This document shows, piece by piece, positions 1 through 12,267 of a stretch of DNA of 64,000 nucleotides. Below the pieces are notes generated by a model. It searched no databases and was not told the DNA's origin. It saw only the letters and a list, made by a program, of their open reading frames with translations. The stretch spans positions 18,683,976 through 18,747,975 of the forward strand of contig NC_088298.1 in assembly GCF_032854445.1 (NCBI RefSeq), in the 5' to 3' direction. The position numbers and the translations under genes are program-made. The stretch's first letter is position 1, and every line of letters starts with the position of its first letter. Source of the stretch: Liolophura sinensis. Taxonomy: Eukaryota; Mollusca; Polyplacophora; Chitonida; Chitonidae.

Positions 1-620
1 GGTTGTGTGCAATGAAGCATAGAACACAGGAATCTATACTGAGATTTACCAGCGGAGATCATAAACAATGCGCTGAGCCCGTATTGATCAAACGTCTTAA
101 GACATAAGTAAAAAAATTCAAACACAATTACAAATAAAATGCTTTGTTCTAGAAAGTTTAAAATTTGTGCACGCGTTCTTACCTGCATAACAATATTTTA
201 GCTACAATTTGAGTTATTTTCCAATCTGAATTTAGCATTTTAAGAACATGCAATTTATGATTTAAGTCTTGAGTTGCTCGATAAATACGGGCAACGGATT
301 TCATAATCCAAACTCGAACATTCTTGAGGCAAACGTCTCAGTCCGCGGACCAAGTAATATTCCATGATGCGTCAGTGCACTCTTTGTAAAAGAAAAGAGT
401 ATTGCTCAGCGTCACACAAGGCCTTGTACAAAAGGTCTCCAGACGTTTATGCTGCATGTAAATGGAGAGTGTGACAAAGCTATGCCTTTCTTTACATTTG
501 CACATTTGTTTGTTGACTTACAGATACAGTCGAAAAAGTGAGAGCTGGAATCGAGCAAGCTGTCTTACTGTTCAAGTGCCTAATAGTCGTGTTAAATGCA
601 AGTTTTCGTTTTGTTTGTAG
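1..620. other. Intronic sequence upstream of first visible CASD1-like exon
   Basis: I see no exon or clear repeat here. The exon at 621 begins inside a codon after a good acceptor (ttgtttgtag), so this stretch is most simply the intron joining it to N-terminal exons left of the window. No piece of a GDS/SGNH esterase domain, expected in the CASD1 N-terminal half, was found. Confidence 0.5.
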
Positions 621-3600
621 GTAAAGAGGAAGAAATCCAAAATATACAAAGCTTTTTTGTGTCCGTTGTGAAATTGTGCATCATCATGGCTTACTTTTAC
701 TTGTGCATGAGGTAAAGGAAATCAGCTACGAAAGTTGAAATATTAAGCCGTATCACAGTGCATTTGTTTATACTGATTTATTTATTGTTCGGTGTTTTTC
801 GCCGTGCTCAAGAATATTTCACTTATACGACAACCACCAGCATTATGGTCGGAGGAAACCGGACAGTGCATCTGCAGGCTGCTGCCAGACCTTCCCACGT
901 ACACGTGCGAACGCTGGTTACTAACTCCTACCATAAAGATCGTTCGTTTGATAGACACTTCTGAAAGTAAATCGTTTTCATATAAATACTTATATAGTTT
1001 ACATGTATTTGTGATACAATAGGTGATAATTAGTGTATGATATGACAAAGAAACATTTCATTTCAGCTTCATAATTTGACACTTCTACACAAGAGTAAAA
1101 TAAATAAATGCATAAATATTTGCTCTCGTTTTAGGAGCCCGACAGTGCAGAAGACATGGAAAACATTCTCCTTGTTACACTTTATTGCTCCATTGGTCCT
1201 TCTGCTTATCATTGGAATTATGTTTTCCCGGCAAGCCAGTGATGTAAGTATAATACCGCGCGAGGGGGATTTCTCGTATCTTAGCGAATTTTCTGACAAA
1301 GAAGCTTTTCATTTTTTCATGTGTTTATGTGTTATGAAATTAAGTACGCAAAGGACGTTACAGTAAGTATATCACGATTAACAAAATGAACACCAATTAG
1401 AAAAGCATGACTGGACTCCGGCTGGAATTTACATCCTGATTTGATAGTTCTTAAAGCCGTGTTCAATATCTTTTCAATTATACGGCGTCGTCCGTTGTAC
1501 AGGCCAAAGAAACAAGAGTGCCCTTACTAATCAGCAACCTTTGATTTGGAGTCCATGTTATTTCCTGTCTATTGAAACCTTGTCTGACCATAGAGAAAGC
1601 ATGTGTTCCGTACAAGTTGGTTTAACCTGTGGACTCCGACTTCACTTACACATAGACCCGATCTGTAGCCCAAAGAAACAACTTTACGAAATATCAAGAA
1701 ATAATAACAAAACAAAATGATCAATAAATAAAGTAAATCATTATTTTCTTTACAGAATAGCTGGCTAAATCGTGAACAAACAACAGAATGGAAGGGATGG
1801 ATGCAGTTGTTTTTACTGTGGTGTAATTTTACTGGAGCAGACCAAGTAAGTAACAAAGTTAGGGAGCATATGGAGAAATGTGAAAGACGACTGTTTATCT
1901 CCTTGCTGGCATAGACGCAGTACCAATGCTCCGCGGAGAGGTTCAATTTTTAGAGGAAAAGTTTATAGATCGAGAGGAAACTCAGACGTTTATTTGTTAA
2001 CCCATGTTCTTGAGTTGAAATAAAGCAAGCACCAAATCATTTGACCATATATCACACATCCAAAAAACAGGAGAGAAGTAAATCACAAATAAAGTGAACA
2101 AGCGCAGTAAGACCTCTTGTGATCTCGGTTACAAAGGTAAAATACGAATATACCCCTGAAGCCTCAGTCACACCAACGTCACAACAACCACGTTATATTC
2201 AACGAGGTCAAAGGTGCCCGATTTACCTCGATTAAAATTCAAGAAATCGCTTGCAGTCAAGCCTAAGTTGAGACTTAGTAAGGGTACCACTATCGGAGAG
2301 TAAAGATGAGAAACAACTTGCTTGTTCAACTCTCAGATTAGCGATAGGCCTTACACAAGATCAAACAAAGAAACACGAAGACACTTAAATAAGTTCAATA
2401 CATGTATTTTAATAAAATTGACAAATAATACAAATGACAATAATATATAAAACAATACAAATAATTACAAATATATATAATATCTGACAGCGTACAAATC
2501 CAGATGGAACATTCTGGTTTTCAAGGTCAAGTCAGTCCGCGTAAATATAGAATCCACAGTTAAGATGAATTACTCAATCTACGCATGACAATCTGACAAG
2601 TTGTTAATTTCCTAACTGCCTGTAAATGTGTAAATTCTTAGGGCGGACAAGTTGACAGTAGCGTCCGAGATGCGGAACTGTCGGAAATATACACAAAGCC
2701 CCTTTCAGGGCAAACTGAGATGAAATATAGGTAATTGCACAAAGAGACAGCGTGCGATACAAGCTCAAAATTAACGTCTTAAAAATAGCCAGCGACAAAA
2801 CACAAGCTCACAAAGTGGTCTGTAGAGAAAATGGAGAACAAATGACGAATGTAGAATTTTGTGAAAGCCCATATCTCCAAACCCAGTGAAATCCTTCACA
2901 GTGAATGACAGTAAACATGACTGTTCTCAAGTGGACTTAGGTAAATAACTGCTCTCAAGTGGACTTGAATGGTAGACTGCTAGCTTCACAAGTCCGTCGC
3001 TCATATTTATGGCTTAACGTAAAAGAAAACTCTGGATGGTTTGATCGGAAACATGTGTACAACACAAATGCATATTTCCAGAAAGAGCCCTCTATTCACA
3101 ATGCAACTAAATTCGTAAACACTTGAAGCCTCGAGAACGCTCGACCAAATTAGAGTGCAGGCTAGAACGTACATGACAAAAATGTAATCTCCGTCATATC
3201 TGCAAAAGTGGAAAGGTATTGAGTTCGATATTAAATTCCAGTTTGACAATTAATCAAATTATGAATGAAATGATTGTTTCAGGCTCTTCCACTAACCTTT
3301 GCAGTGCGTGCATTTGTCTCGTCATATCTCTTTCTCTTCGCCTTCGGACATTTCTCTTACTTCTGGAGCACACAGAGCATCAGTATTGGGAGATTGTTCC
3401 AGGTAAGCTATATGTGAGACGGCAAGACGTATGTTAAGAACACTGCTCCTTTGCCATCCCAAGATTTCCCTGGAGCAGAATGCGTCATTTTTGTTTTAAC
3501 TTTAGTCTTTTGCTGCATTTAACATTAAACACTTTCCTGTCCTTCGAGGACCGCATCCAAAACAACTAGTACGTGTTTTTGTATTTTTGTCCGTAAATCA

Positions 3601-6600
3601 AGTTGCCTTTTGTCGTAAATACTGGTGACAACGGAAATTTGCGAAAAATGTCGCCTTGGAGTTTCTAGGAGGTATGTAAACAAGTGGATCACCAGTTTGC
3701 ATGTTTTGTCTTTAAGCGGTATTTAAGCGGATTTATCACCCTTGGAAATGTGTAAATTAGTTTTAAAGTAGTTAACTTTTTCACTTCTTTTATCGGAATG
3801 ACACGATCTGTCAGGCAAGCAGAAAGATGACCTGTCACATATCTGCTCATTTAAACACATCAGCTGCTTACACTATACACGTCGTTGTACTGGTTGCCTT
3901 TATAAAACAGTTTTACTGCAGCCTTGTGTTTTTCGACGGTTCTCAATATTCGGAAATGGGTTCCTTCAGTTACAAGCTTAAGTTACAATGAACCGAAAGG
4001 AGTTAACTGCTCTTTATTTCGATGAGAGTTAATTGCTGATATCCTTTACGTCATGGCCATACCGAGTGATGAAATATGTGATCAACCCTTTATTTACAGT
4101 GTTAAACAACGGACTGTCAATGGTATTTATCACTGTATACATTACGCTTTTAGTGACCTTTCTGTTTCTCCAATTTTTTTTTGCTGTGGAACTGTCCACT
4201 AGTCCTGCTTCTCCGATCTTAAGTGGGAAGAAATCTACAGATGGCCGTGGAATTCCAACGGGCTCTAACCAGTTTGCTCTCGCCATAATGTTGGCCTATA
4301 AGAAAAATGCCCCTGAGTACAACATGAAACACAAATAAAACAAATAAATAAATGTTTCAGTCCTCATCGCGCATTTCTAAATCTCCTTCGGAACAAATGT
4401 GTAAACATTTTGCTGAATGTATAGCGATCCTTAAAACATTTTGGTTTTTGTTTCAGATCATTTTTCGTTTGAACCTGCTCACGATCACTTTGTGTTTGGT
4501 AACGTGGAAAAGTTACACCACCCATTTTTTTGTCCTCCTGGCTACAGGCTGGTTCCTGATAATTTGTGTAACCATGGCAACCTGTGCTCGAATGATACAG
4601 CTTCAACGTAAGTTTCCGAAAGTACGGTGCATCAAACCGTTAACCACAAGTCTCTTGACGTTGTTTCGTATTCAAAAATGCATTCCAATATATGAAAAAA
4701 TATTCGTTTAAATTTCTGAGGATATGTTACTATTATCATGGGATATATAAATAAGTTTGTGGCTCACTGTAACAGCTGACTAAATTGTGTTTGACGAGAA
4801 ATCTTCTGACGCTTTCTCCTTTGTGGTTTCAGTTGGTGGAAATCGAAGTTACACAGCTGTGTATATAAAACTTGTACTCTGGTTTGTTGTGATAACTGTG
4901 GCCTGTGGATTCGGGGTAAGTCTGACAACTACATAAGGCTAAATTTCAAGGAAGACGACCTTCCTTTAATTCCCAAACACTGATAATGAAAGACTGCCAA
5001 TGTCTGACATTAAACGGATATTTTTGCCGAGTAATCGATAGTTTGTAAAGAATGTAATGTTATTTGTGTAACCAAGATTATATTGGATCTAGACAAGCTG
5101 TATTTATGTATGGGTCTCCCGTGACCTAGTGGTTAGCCTGTCAGCACGGCGTAATGACAGGAACCTGTCGCCGTGAGCTCAAGTCCGGCTTATGCTGGCT
5201 CCCACTCCAGGTCGTACATGTGAAGACCTGTCAACAGCCTTCGATTGGTCCATGGTTAAAATAATGCTTGCCACCGTCGTATAAGTGAAATACTTTTGAG
5301 TGCGGCATAAAACACCAATCAAAAAAATACTTTATTTTTGCATGGGATTTTTTTGAAAAATTTTCCGCACTCACTGCTTGTGGAGCCTTGATGACGATAA
5401 CTTGTCAACGGTAGTCGTGTGTGACCAGTTGTCTTTCGTTCATTGCAGACCAGTTGTCTTTTACAAATATTATGATTTCCTACACTTTCCTCCATCAATA
5501 AGCCCAACCCACATCATATAAATGAAATATTCACCGATAAGGCGTAAACATCCATGGATTTAACAAACTAACGACTTTGTTCTATAAAATACAACAAACT
5601 CATTGGTCTATTAAATCCATTATTTAATAAATTTGATTACTGGCAAGCACAAGATTTTTATACAAGTAATAGCAAGTAATAATACCGATACATCGACCAT
5701 CAACGTGTTTCGCTTACATCAGCTCTCATCGATTATTTCAGATATTATGGAAGGCTGGATTCGCCATTCTGCCCATTTCTCTCACACAACCGAATGGGTC
5801 TGTCCCAGAATGGATTTGGCGTTTACAGCTGGACAGATATGTGAGTACCGGAATATTGCTAAGTGACGTAACGCGTCCCGTTATTCAAAACTACTCCTTT
5901 TTTTCATAATTTTGTTGTCTGTGTTTTATGTATGTCAAAGCAGAATGACACAATCATTAGTAACTTTATGCTAGCCATTTTTCATGTATTTTTGAGTAAG
6001 AACTTGATCGTTTGCAGGAGAGTGGATCGCAGCCCACTGATTAGAGGCAGTAGTCTTTTAGTTAATAGGACGCATGAGTCGCGGGTTCAAATTCTGCATT
6101 AGATAAACCTGTCTAACTATTTGCCTTGTTAACCAGGAGCTGTCTTAGACGCTCGTGTGGCCGATTGCACAGTTTAAGTGTCGGAATGTTCGTCAGAGTA
6201 GTTCTTCGCAGGTCGGTAGGACATTATAGACAAATAAAGTGAAAAGTTAACAAGACGCAAGTCAAATATACAACATAGAGACGTTGCAGTCTTACCAATG
6301 CCTTGAGAAAAACAAAGGAAACCATTGTGTGCAGACTAATTTTGCCTTTGCATGGCTCTTGTCACAGGATAACGGAGTCTTCTCTGCATTTCAGACTGTC
6401 ATAGGAGGACTGGCCATTGCTTGTACTTACCATTACATAAAACAGAGGTCGTCAATGGATTATCTTAAGACGGAGAACAAACACGGAAGGAAATTGTCAA
6501 TCGGCGTGTTTTTAGTATGCGTTATATGCTTAACGGTGAGTATCAGTACTCCAGAAAACCCTTGATACAACAGAAAACTACTTTGCAATATTCCTTGGAC

Positions 6601-9600
6601 CTTTCTCCGGTTTTCTCCCACCATAATGTTGGCCGCCTTCGTATAAGGGAAATATTCTTGAGAACGACGCAAAACAACAAGCAAATCAACAGTTTCTAAT
6701 ATGTATTTATTTGATTGGTGTTTTACGCCGTACTCAAGAATATTTCACTTATACGACGGCGGCCAGCATTATTATGGGCGGAAACCTACGACCATACGCA
6801 GGTTGCTGGCAGACCTCCGCTGCCAGACGTACGGCCGGTGAGGAAGCCAGCATGAGCTGGACTTCAACTCACAGCGACCGCATTGGTGATCCTGGGTCAT
6901 TACGCTGCGCTAGCGCGCTAACCAACTGAGCCACGAAGGCCCTAACTTTCTAATAAGGTGACTTGATAAAAGAATAGTAAATCGGATAAATGACGCAATG
7001 GGGAAGAGTATGATTCTTTATTATGTGCAAGACCTGCCAAAAATGGTTATCTAACTCAAAATTGGAGAGCAACTATGGCGTAGTTTATGAAGTTGGTAAA
7101 CGGACTAGTTCGCTAAATAACAGACCAAAACAGTAATTTCTTACTAAACAACGAGTAAACATTTGTTTATGTACAGACGAAAGAGCCAAGCAAGTAAATA
7201 AATTTGCTTCAAAAGTGGGCATTTTTTTAACAGTCTGCCCTCATTATGTCAGAAACGCAAAGCTGATTAACACTAAATCGTTTAATCCATATGCATATGG
7301 CAATTTTTGGAAAATTAAAAATTTATCCGATAAATGAGTCAGATCAGTATGTTTCCGTCGTGTTAAATTAGATCGCCACGTTGGATATGTGAACAGTTGC
7401 AATCAAAGCGCAACTGAGACACATATTTTGTTATCGACACCTGATATTCTGGCATGGTACTCGGTTTGAATACTGATTTCACTCAGTTGCATAGCACATA
7501 CCTTGCGTCTTTCATGCATCACTGAAAACTGTGGACTGCTTCTCTTTTCATGATTCCCTCTTATTTTCGTACTTTATATACATTCTTAGTTCTTTAGTGG
7601 TTTGCCTTATACGTTGTTTTGGGAATTGACCTTGCGAATTATGAACGACTGATATACGGACATCTGTTTTGACGCATTGATTCAGTGATAGAAGAATAGA
7701 TTATGTTATTGCTGCAAACTGCTATGTTATTTATGACTTATACCTTCTTTTATTCCAACAGAAATGCTGTTGTCGATATATTGTGTTGTCCATAACTTAA
7801 AACTGTGTTGCAGGGACATATATTTGAAATAGCAGATGTAAAAACCTGCTGACACTCTGACCCTCTTCCTATTTTCAGGTGTATGGGTTGTCTTCCCTCA
7901 AATGTGTAGGGCAGTTGGACTGCCTTGATGTTTATCCTTTTGTCAGTCTGATCCCGGTGAGTTTTACATGAATGCCGCTAAGCATGATTAAACTATATCA
8001 TGTTTTACCTTTTGGCCTAATTTGGCTGAAAAGTAGAAAAAAAATCCACTAGAGCTCTGAAATAAACAATACTTTGTGGGGGTGTTTCTGTTTGAACAGT
8101 TACTTTAACAAGTCAAGTTACTTTGAAAATTATACCTAAGCCATTAATCATGGAATAGCCCCCCCCCCCCCCAAATCAAATGCTATCGGGAAAACTCATA
8201 AACTCTTGTATTTTTTTTCTTTGTTTTACAACTTTAGGTAATCTCATTTGTCGTGTTACGGAACCAGTTCACTTACTTGCGGTCGCGATACAGCCCGGTC
8301 TTCGCCTGGTTTGGGAAGATGTCTTTAGAGGTAAGTTCATACCTAGCGTCTTTCCTGCATTATTCAAAACTGTTGACTGCTTCTCTTTTGTACGATTCCA
8401 GATGTACTAAGATGTATACATTCTTAGTTTTTTTGTGGTTTGTTGTTGTTGGGAACGTTTGTTACGTTGTTTTGGGAATTGACCTTGCGACTATGAATAT
8501 ACGAATGTCTGTTTCGACACATAGATTACCTACTTAACGACTAGTACAATTGTTCTCCAGTCTAGCCGCATCGATGTTTCCCATACACGAGCTCTTAGAA
8601 TCCTAACGCAACAGTTAAATTCGATTTAGCTGGGTCTTAAAAGATACACGATACACTTTGCTACACTTTGGGGCGTAAAAATGTTGTTTAAAAAAAATCA
8701 TATCCTAAAATCTCAGTGGTCAGTTCTCAAAGTAAATAGCCTGCTGTCGCAGTGACAACATTGATAGCTGTCAACACAACTTTTTTGTGGGCTGAGTCTG
8801 AATTAGAGGTGCTAAGCTGGTGCTGTGTTTCCACTATGTTCATCGATGAAGTCATTTCCGAACATTTCCGATGACGGACGGAAATATGCATAATATAGAG
8901 GGGCTATAAAAGATCTGAAATATGCATCAAACATTAAGTTTTTCTCTTGCATATGTTTCTTCATTATCTTTAAAGCCATACTCTTTGTTTTAAGTACACT
9001 TTCATGCATCCTTTAAGCTCTCGTGGGAAGTTCTGTCAGAAACATGCGGATGGTCGTAGGCTTCACCGGCGCTCAGCCCGGTTTCGTCTCATTTTAATGC
9101 TGGCCACCGTCGTATAAGTGAAATATTCTTGAGTACGGCGTAAAACACCACTGGAATAAACAAATAAATAAATTTAAGCTCTCGTGTATGCCGAGCTCCG
9201 CGGAGTTAAGTCAGGAGTCCTCGGAACTTGTTCTTTTAATAAACCTCACCAAGCAGCTTATGAAAGGTCGTGCATAAATTGTACTTTTAGTTTTAGTTGA
9301 AATGTAAAGTTCAAGATAACTGTGGGGTTGCTAAGACGGGTGCGATTTCTGAGCTGGGACAACCTAGCTGACAAATACTTGCTCATTGATCCAAGGGCTC
9401 TTACAAGTAAATATGAACAGAGCGTCCAGAATCTTTAGACTCCGTTTAGTTGTCTAATTCCAGGGGTGCATATTCATCGTTACACCGCCACGTTGGAATA
9501 CATGAACAGCTGCAACCGAAGTGCAACTGTGACACATATTTCAATTATCGACTTGCACGGTATACTATTTGAATACAAATCGTCTAGAAGAATGTTTGTT

Positions 9601-10310
9601 CAGGATGATTGCAAACCTGATAACTGAGGTTTTAACTACAAACTTTGTCAAGTGCCTTCTGTGGTGTAATGATTTTCCCGGTTTCCTGTTCTAATTTCCT
9701 CCATTCTGACGTCATACAAATTAAACATTCGCGAAGAAGGCGTGAAATACTAGTCAAATAATTCAATTGATAACGTTAAATGTTAAATGGCAATCCAAAG
9801 GAGAGTTGTTATTTCGCTGCAAGGTTTTACAGAATACAGACTACTGTAATGGCGAGACAAAAGAAAAGATGATCGACACACAAAAACCGTGTCAAAACAA
9901 ACCATGAGACAGGGGTTTATACTGAAACAGGTATTTGAAGAATTATAAAGATTCGTTTCATGCCAAGGGAGATTACTATGTCAGCCCAGCCGTCATGTGA
10001 CAATAGTCATTTTTGTCACATCTGCTTCAAATCAGGTCTCACTGCGTCTAAGTGTTGAAGATATACCCAGAATAAATAAATTGCATACATGTGTTACCTC
10101 GTCGCTAATGCAACCTCTGTTCTTTTCCGTCTTCAGTTATACATATCCCAATACCACATATGGATGGCCGACGACGGGCACAGCATTTTGGTATTGGTCC
10201 CTGGATACCCTATCCTGAATTTCATACTGACTACGTGTCTGCACGTCTCTGTGTGTGTTGAACTGAATAAGATCACCAATACCTTGGCCAAAGTGATACG
10301 TGACCTGTGA
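621..10310 (+). CDS. CASD1: CASD1-like sialate O-acetyltransferase (Cas1 acyltransferase domain), 3' part of gene
   Basis: CASD1 is a multi-pass Golgi enzyme that O-acetylates sialic acid from acetyl-CoA; relatives acetylate other glycans (fungal Cas1p, plant RWA). Eleven exons join in frame: 621-711, 1135-1243, 1756-1845, 3283-3402, 4457-4607, 4833-4915, 5742-5840, 6368-6535, 7879-7956, 8238-8330 and 10137-10310, with stop TGA at 10308. The 417 visible residues match the vertebrate C-terminal membrane domain as I recall it. Family landmarks in order are MAYFYLC, LNREQTTEWKGWMQL, FGHFSYFW, WRLQLDRY, FAWFGKMSLE and QYHIWMADDGHSILVLVPG. All junctions are GT-AG. Human CASD1 is about 800 aa, so the N-terminal half, which carries the Ser-Asp-His catalytic domain, lies outside the window. 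Introns contain SINEs and a ~900-bp repeat. The natural substrate in this animal is unknown. Confidence 0.9.
774..912 (-). mobile_element. tRNA-derived SINE, partial
   Basis: Antisense tail and body of the common SINE of this window (gtgttt-cgccgt-ctcaagaatatttcacttatacgac, then aaaccgg and ttcccacgta). The tRNA-like head is missing. It lies in the first visible CASD1 intron. Confidence 0.75.
2276..3195. repeat. Dispersed repeat, copy 1 (~0.9 kb)
   Basis: Begins taagggtaccactatcgg and matches 61950-62545 over several hundred bases, including the A-rich block of 'acaaataat' motifs, 'aatccagatggaa' and 'tgaagcctcgaga'. It has no coding capacity, and I see no clear terminal repeats. It is probably a non-autonomous element; its class is unknown. 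It sits in the CASD1 intron between 1845 and 3283. Confidence 0.7.
4195..4352 (+). mobile_element. Degenerate SINE fragment
   Basis: Diverged body and tail (ccataatgttggcc, cctgagtaca, then aaataaataaat) of the same SINE family. It overlaps no exon. Confidence 0.5.
5113..5332 (+). mobile_element. tRNA-derived SINE, diverged
   Basis: Has the head (ctagtggttagcctgtcagc), a B-box-like gagctcaagtcc and the tail cgtcgtataagtgaaata...aacaccaatcaaaa. It is an old copy in the CASD1 intron 4916-5741. Confidence 0.8.
6580..6697 (+). mobile_element. SINE 3' fragment
   Basis: Body and tail only (tttctcccaccataatgttgg, gaaatattcttgaga). It abuts the inverted copy at 6702, giving a tail-to-tail pair. Confidence 0.75.
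6702..6943 (-). mobile_element. tRNA-derived SINE, near full length
   Basis: Runs from the A-rich tail (tatttatttgattggtgttttacgccg) to the tRNA-like head (gcgcgctaaccaactgagccacg). Read on the minus strand it has A-box- and B-box-like sequence. It lies in a CASD1 intron. Confidence 0.9.
7370..7680 (+). repeat. Intronic segmental duplicate in CASD1
   Basis: 7490-7680 resembles 8330-8530, the intron just after the 8238-8330 exon (ttgggaattgaccttgcga in both). 7370-7470 resembles 9480-9580 (cgccacgttgga, gtgcaact/gcgcaact, gacacatatt). No copied exon remains recognisable. Confidence 0.65.
9040..9174 (+). mobile_element. SINE 3' half
   Basis: From tgcggatggtcgtaggcttc to the tail ending aaacaaataaataaat. 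The head is absent. It lies in the last CASD1 intron. Confidence 0.8.
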
Positions 10311-10311
10311 C

Positions 10312-10742
10312 AGCCGTAGTGTCGTAGATGTCACTTCTTCAGATCCACTGTGCTTCGTGGACAATAATGGTGTCATAAATGCCTTTCTGCAGACCTATAG
10401 TGACTTTTTGAAAGCGGTGGTGTCGTAGATGCCACTTCTGTAGACCTATTGTGACTTTTGGAAAGCCGAGGTGTCGTAGATGTGACTTCTGCAGACCTAT
10501 TGGGACTTTTGGAAAGCGGTGGTGTCGTAGATGCCACTTCTGTAGACCTATTGTGACTTTTGGAGAGCCGCGGTGTCCGTAGATGTGACTTCTGCAGACC
10601 TATTGTGACTTTTAAAAAGTCGTGCTGTGTGTAGATGTTACGTCTGCAAACCTAATAAGCCTTATGGACAGTCATGGTATCGTAGATGTGACTTCTGCAG
10701 ACCTATTGTGACTTTTGGAAAGCTGTGGTGTTAAATATGCGA
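10312..10742 (+). repeat. ~51-bp minisatellite in presumed CASD1 3' UTR
   Basis: About eight units of a ~51-bp motif containing gtgtcgtagatgtgacttct, gcagacctattgtgac and ttttggaaagc. The first degenerate unit starts within a few bases of the TGA stop, and the end of the coding exon (cctgtgacagccgtagtgtcgtag) resembles the unit itself. Two or three further units at 11645-11760 lie beyond two dispersed repeats and a SINE. Confidence 0.85.
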
Positions 10743-10744
10743 TT

Positions 10745-10985
10745 TGGCATTGCATTTACCATCACTACACTTTTTTACCTAATTGTGCTTAAGCCATTGT
10801 GCTAGGAGCGTGTAATTTGCTCTTTTTTTATGCGTTTACATAAACAGAATAAAACCTGAACTTAGGTAAATTAACCAGAGGACGTATTTCACAGGTTAGG
10901 TGTGACCATTTGCCATCTAACATATTGTCGTCGCTGCTCTGATTGTTTCTCTATACTGTACGTCTTAGTTAAATTGTATTGTTGC
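10745..10985 (+). repeat. Dispersed element 'DR', copy a
   Basis: One of about ten copies of a ~230-330-bp non-coding element. Hallmarks in order: ctacattttttacctaattntgcttaag; tgtaatttgct; catttacatgaacag; taaaac-ctaactgaggtaaattgacaagag; accatttgccagctatcac; actgtcgtcgctgctct. Copy b follows directly, so a and b are almost in tandem. Confidence 0.8.
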
Positions 10986-11049
10986 ATAAACCAGGGTTCT
11001 GCTGCTGAACAAAGAATCCCCGAGACCTGGTCCCTTTGCATTCGTTTAA

Positions 11050-11355
11050 TGTGACTTTATGTTAAATCTGATGACAAAATGGCCTTTTGAGTAATTCTAG
11101 GCCAGTGACGTCTAATAAATTGCAGTTAACATGACTACATTTTATTACCTAATTCTATTTAAGTCATGATGCTAGGGGGCGTATGATTTGTTACTGTTTA
11201 TGCATTTACATGAACAGTTAAAATAAAATCCTAACTGAGGTAAACTGACAAGAGGCTGAGACCTTTTGCCAGCTATCACACTGTCGTCCATGTTCTGGTT
11301 CCCCCCCCCTCCCCACCCACCCCCCCCCTCTCTCTCTCTCTGCTTTACGTCTTGA
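11050..11355 (+). repeat. Dispersed element 'DR', copy b
   Basis: Includes the 5' hallmark (tgttaaatctgatgacaaaa, gagtaattctaggccagtg) and the 3' ctgtcgtcc. A C-rich tract followed by TC repeats at 11300-11341 interrupts the end. Confidence 0.8.
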
Positions 11356-11370
11356 TTATATTCTGCACAA

Positions 11371-11640
11371 GGGGCCTCCGTGGCTCAGTTGGTTAGCGCG
11401 CTAGCTCAGCGTAATGACCCACGAGCCTCTCACCAATGCGGTTGCTGTGAGTTCAAGTCCAGCTCATGCTGGCTTCCTCTCCGGCCGTAAGTGGGAAGGT
11501 CTGCCAGCAACCTGTGGATGGTTGTGGGTTTCCCCCGGGCTGTGCCCTGTTTCCACCCACCATAATGCTGGCCGCCGTCGTATAAGTGAAATATTCTTGA
11601 GTACGGCGTTAAACACCAATCAAATAAGTAAATAAATAAA
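11371..11640 (+). mobile_element. Full-length tRNA-derived SINE with 14-bp target-site duplication
   Basis: Intact copy: head tggctcagttggttagcgcg (A-box-like), gagttcaagtcc (B-box-like), body, tail cgtcgtataagtgaaatattc and an AAATAAATAAATAAAT end. The direct repeat TATTCTGCACAAGG flanks it at 11359-11372 and 11641-11654, direct evidence of retrotransposition. It is inserted in spacer near the CASD1 minisatellite. Confidence 0.95.
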
Positions 11641-11765
11641 TATTCTGCACAAGGCTTGTGACTTTTGGAAAGCCATGGTGTCGTACATGTGACTTCCACA
11701 AACCTGTTAGAACTTTCGAAAAGCCGCTGTGCTATAGATGCGACTTCTACAGATCTGCTTTTCTG
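11641..11765 (+). repeat. Outlying units of the CASD1 3' minisatellite
   Basis: Two to three degenerate units (cttgtgacttttggaaagcc, ggtgtcgtacatgtgacttc) separated from the main array by DR copies a/b and the SINE. Confidence 0.75.
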
Positions 11766-12267
11766 GAAGCAAAGGTGGCCAAAAATTTGATGAGGATCGC
11801 CAATATTTCTAAAATGTGGACGGCAACATTTTCACAATATTCGAATTTATGAGAGTATTTGTGTGTTAAAAATGCGTTGGAATGCCAATGTTTTGTCAAA
11901 TTATGATCGATGGAGGGTATTATCTTCACTTAGATTGTGTGGAATGGAAATAATGTGAAGAATAAGACTTGTTTAAAGGGATACATAATCGATTCTGATT
12001 CGCAGTTGTGAGAGACAGGCAAGGCTAGACTATACCTTGCCTAAGCTGAATTTTAGGTATGGTACATTCATTCAAGCGTAACCAAGGCTGCAAAATTTAA
12101 CCTAAGAAACCTTATCACCGGTGTCAGCCAATCAGCCTCGATTTTGTATTCCTTTAAATGGACACAGAATGGTACCTGATTGGCTGAAGTGAGAGATAGG
12201 CAAGACCAGGATATCCCTAGCGTGTGAGGGCTTTAAGGTGTGTGCAGATTTATGCAAGCTGGACCGG

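Noticed and set aside
4352-4711. 119-codon frame as a stand-alone membrane protein
   Set aside because: Only 4457-4607 is coding, as a CASD1 exon with an acceptor before it and a donor after it; the rest is intron read-through.
11371-11460. Possible tRNA gene, from A-box- and B-box-like sequences
   Set aside because: It is the head of a SINE found about thirty times, with no intact acceptor stem or clear anticodon arm.
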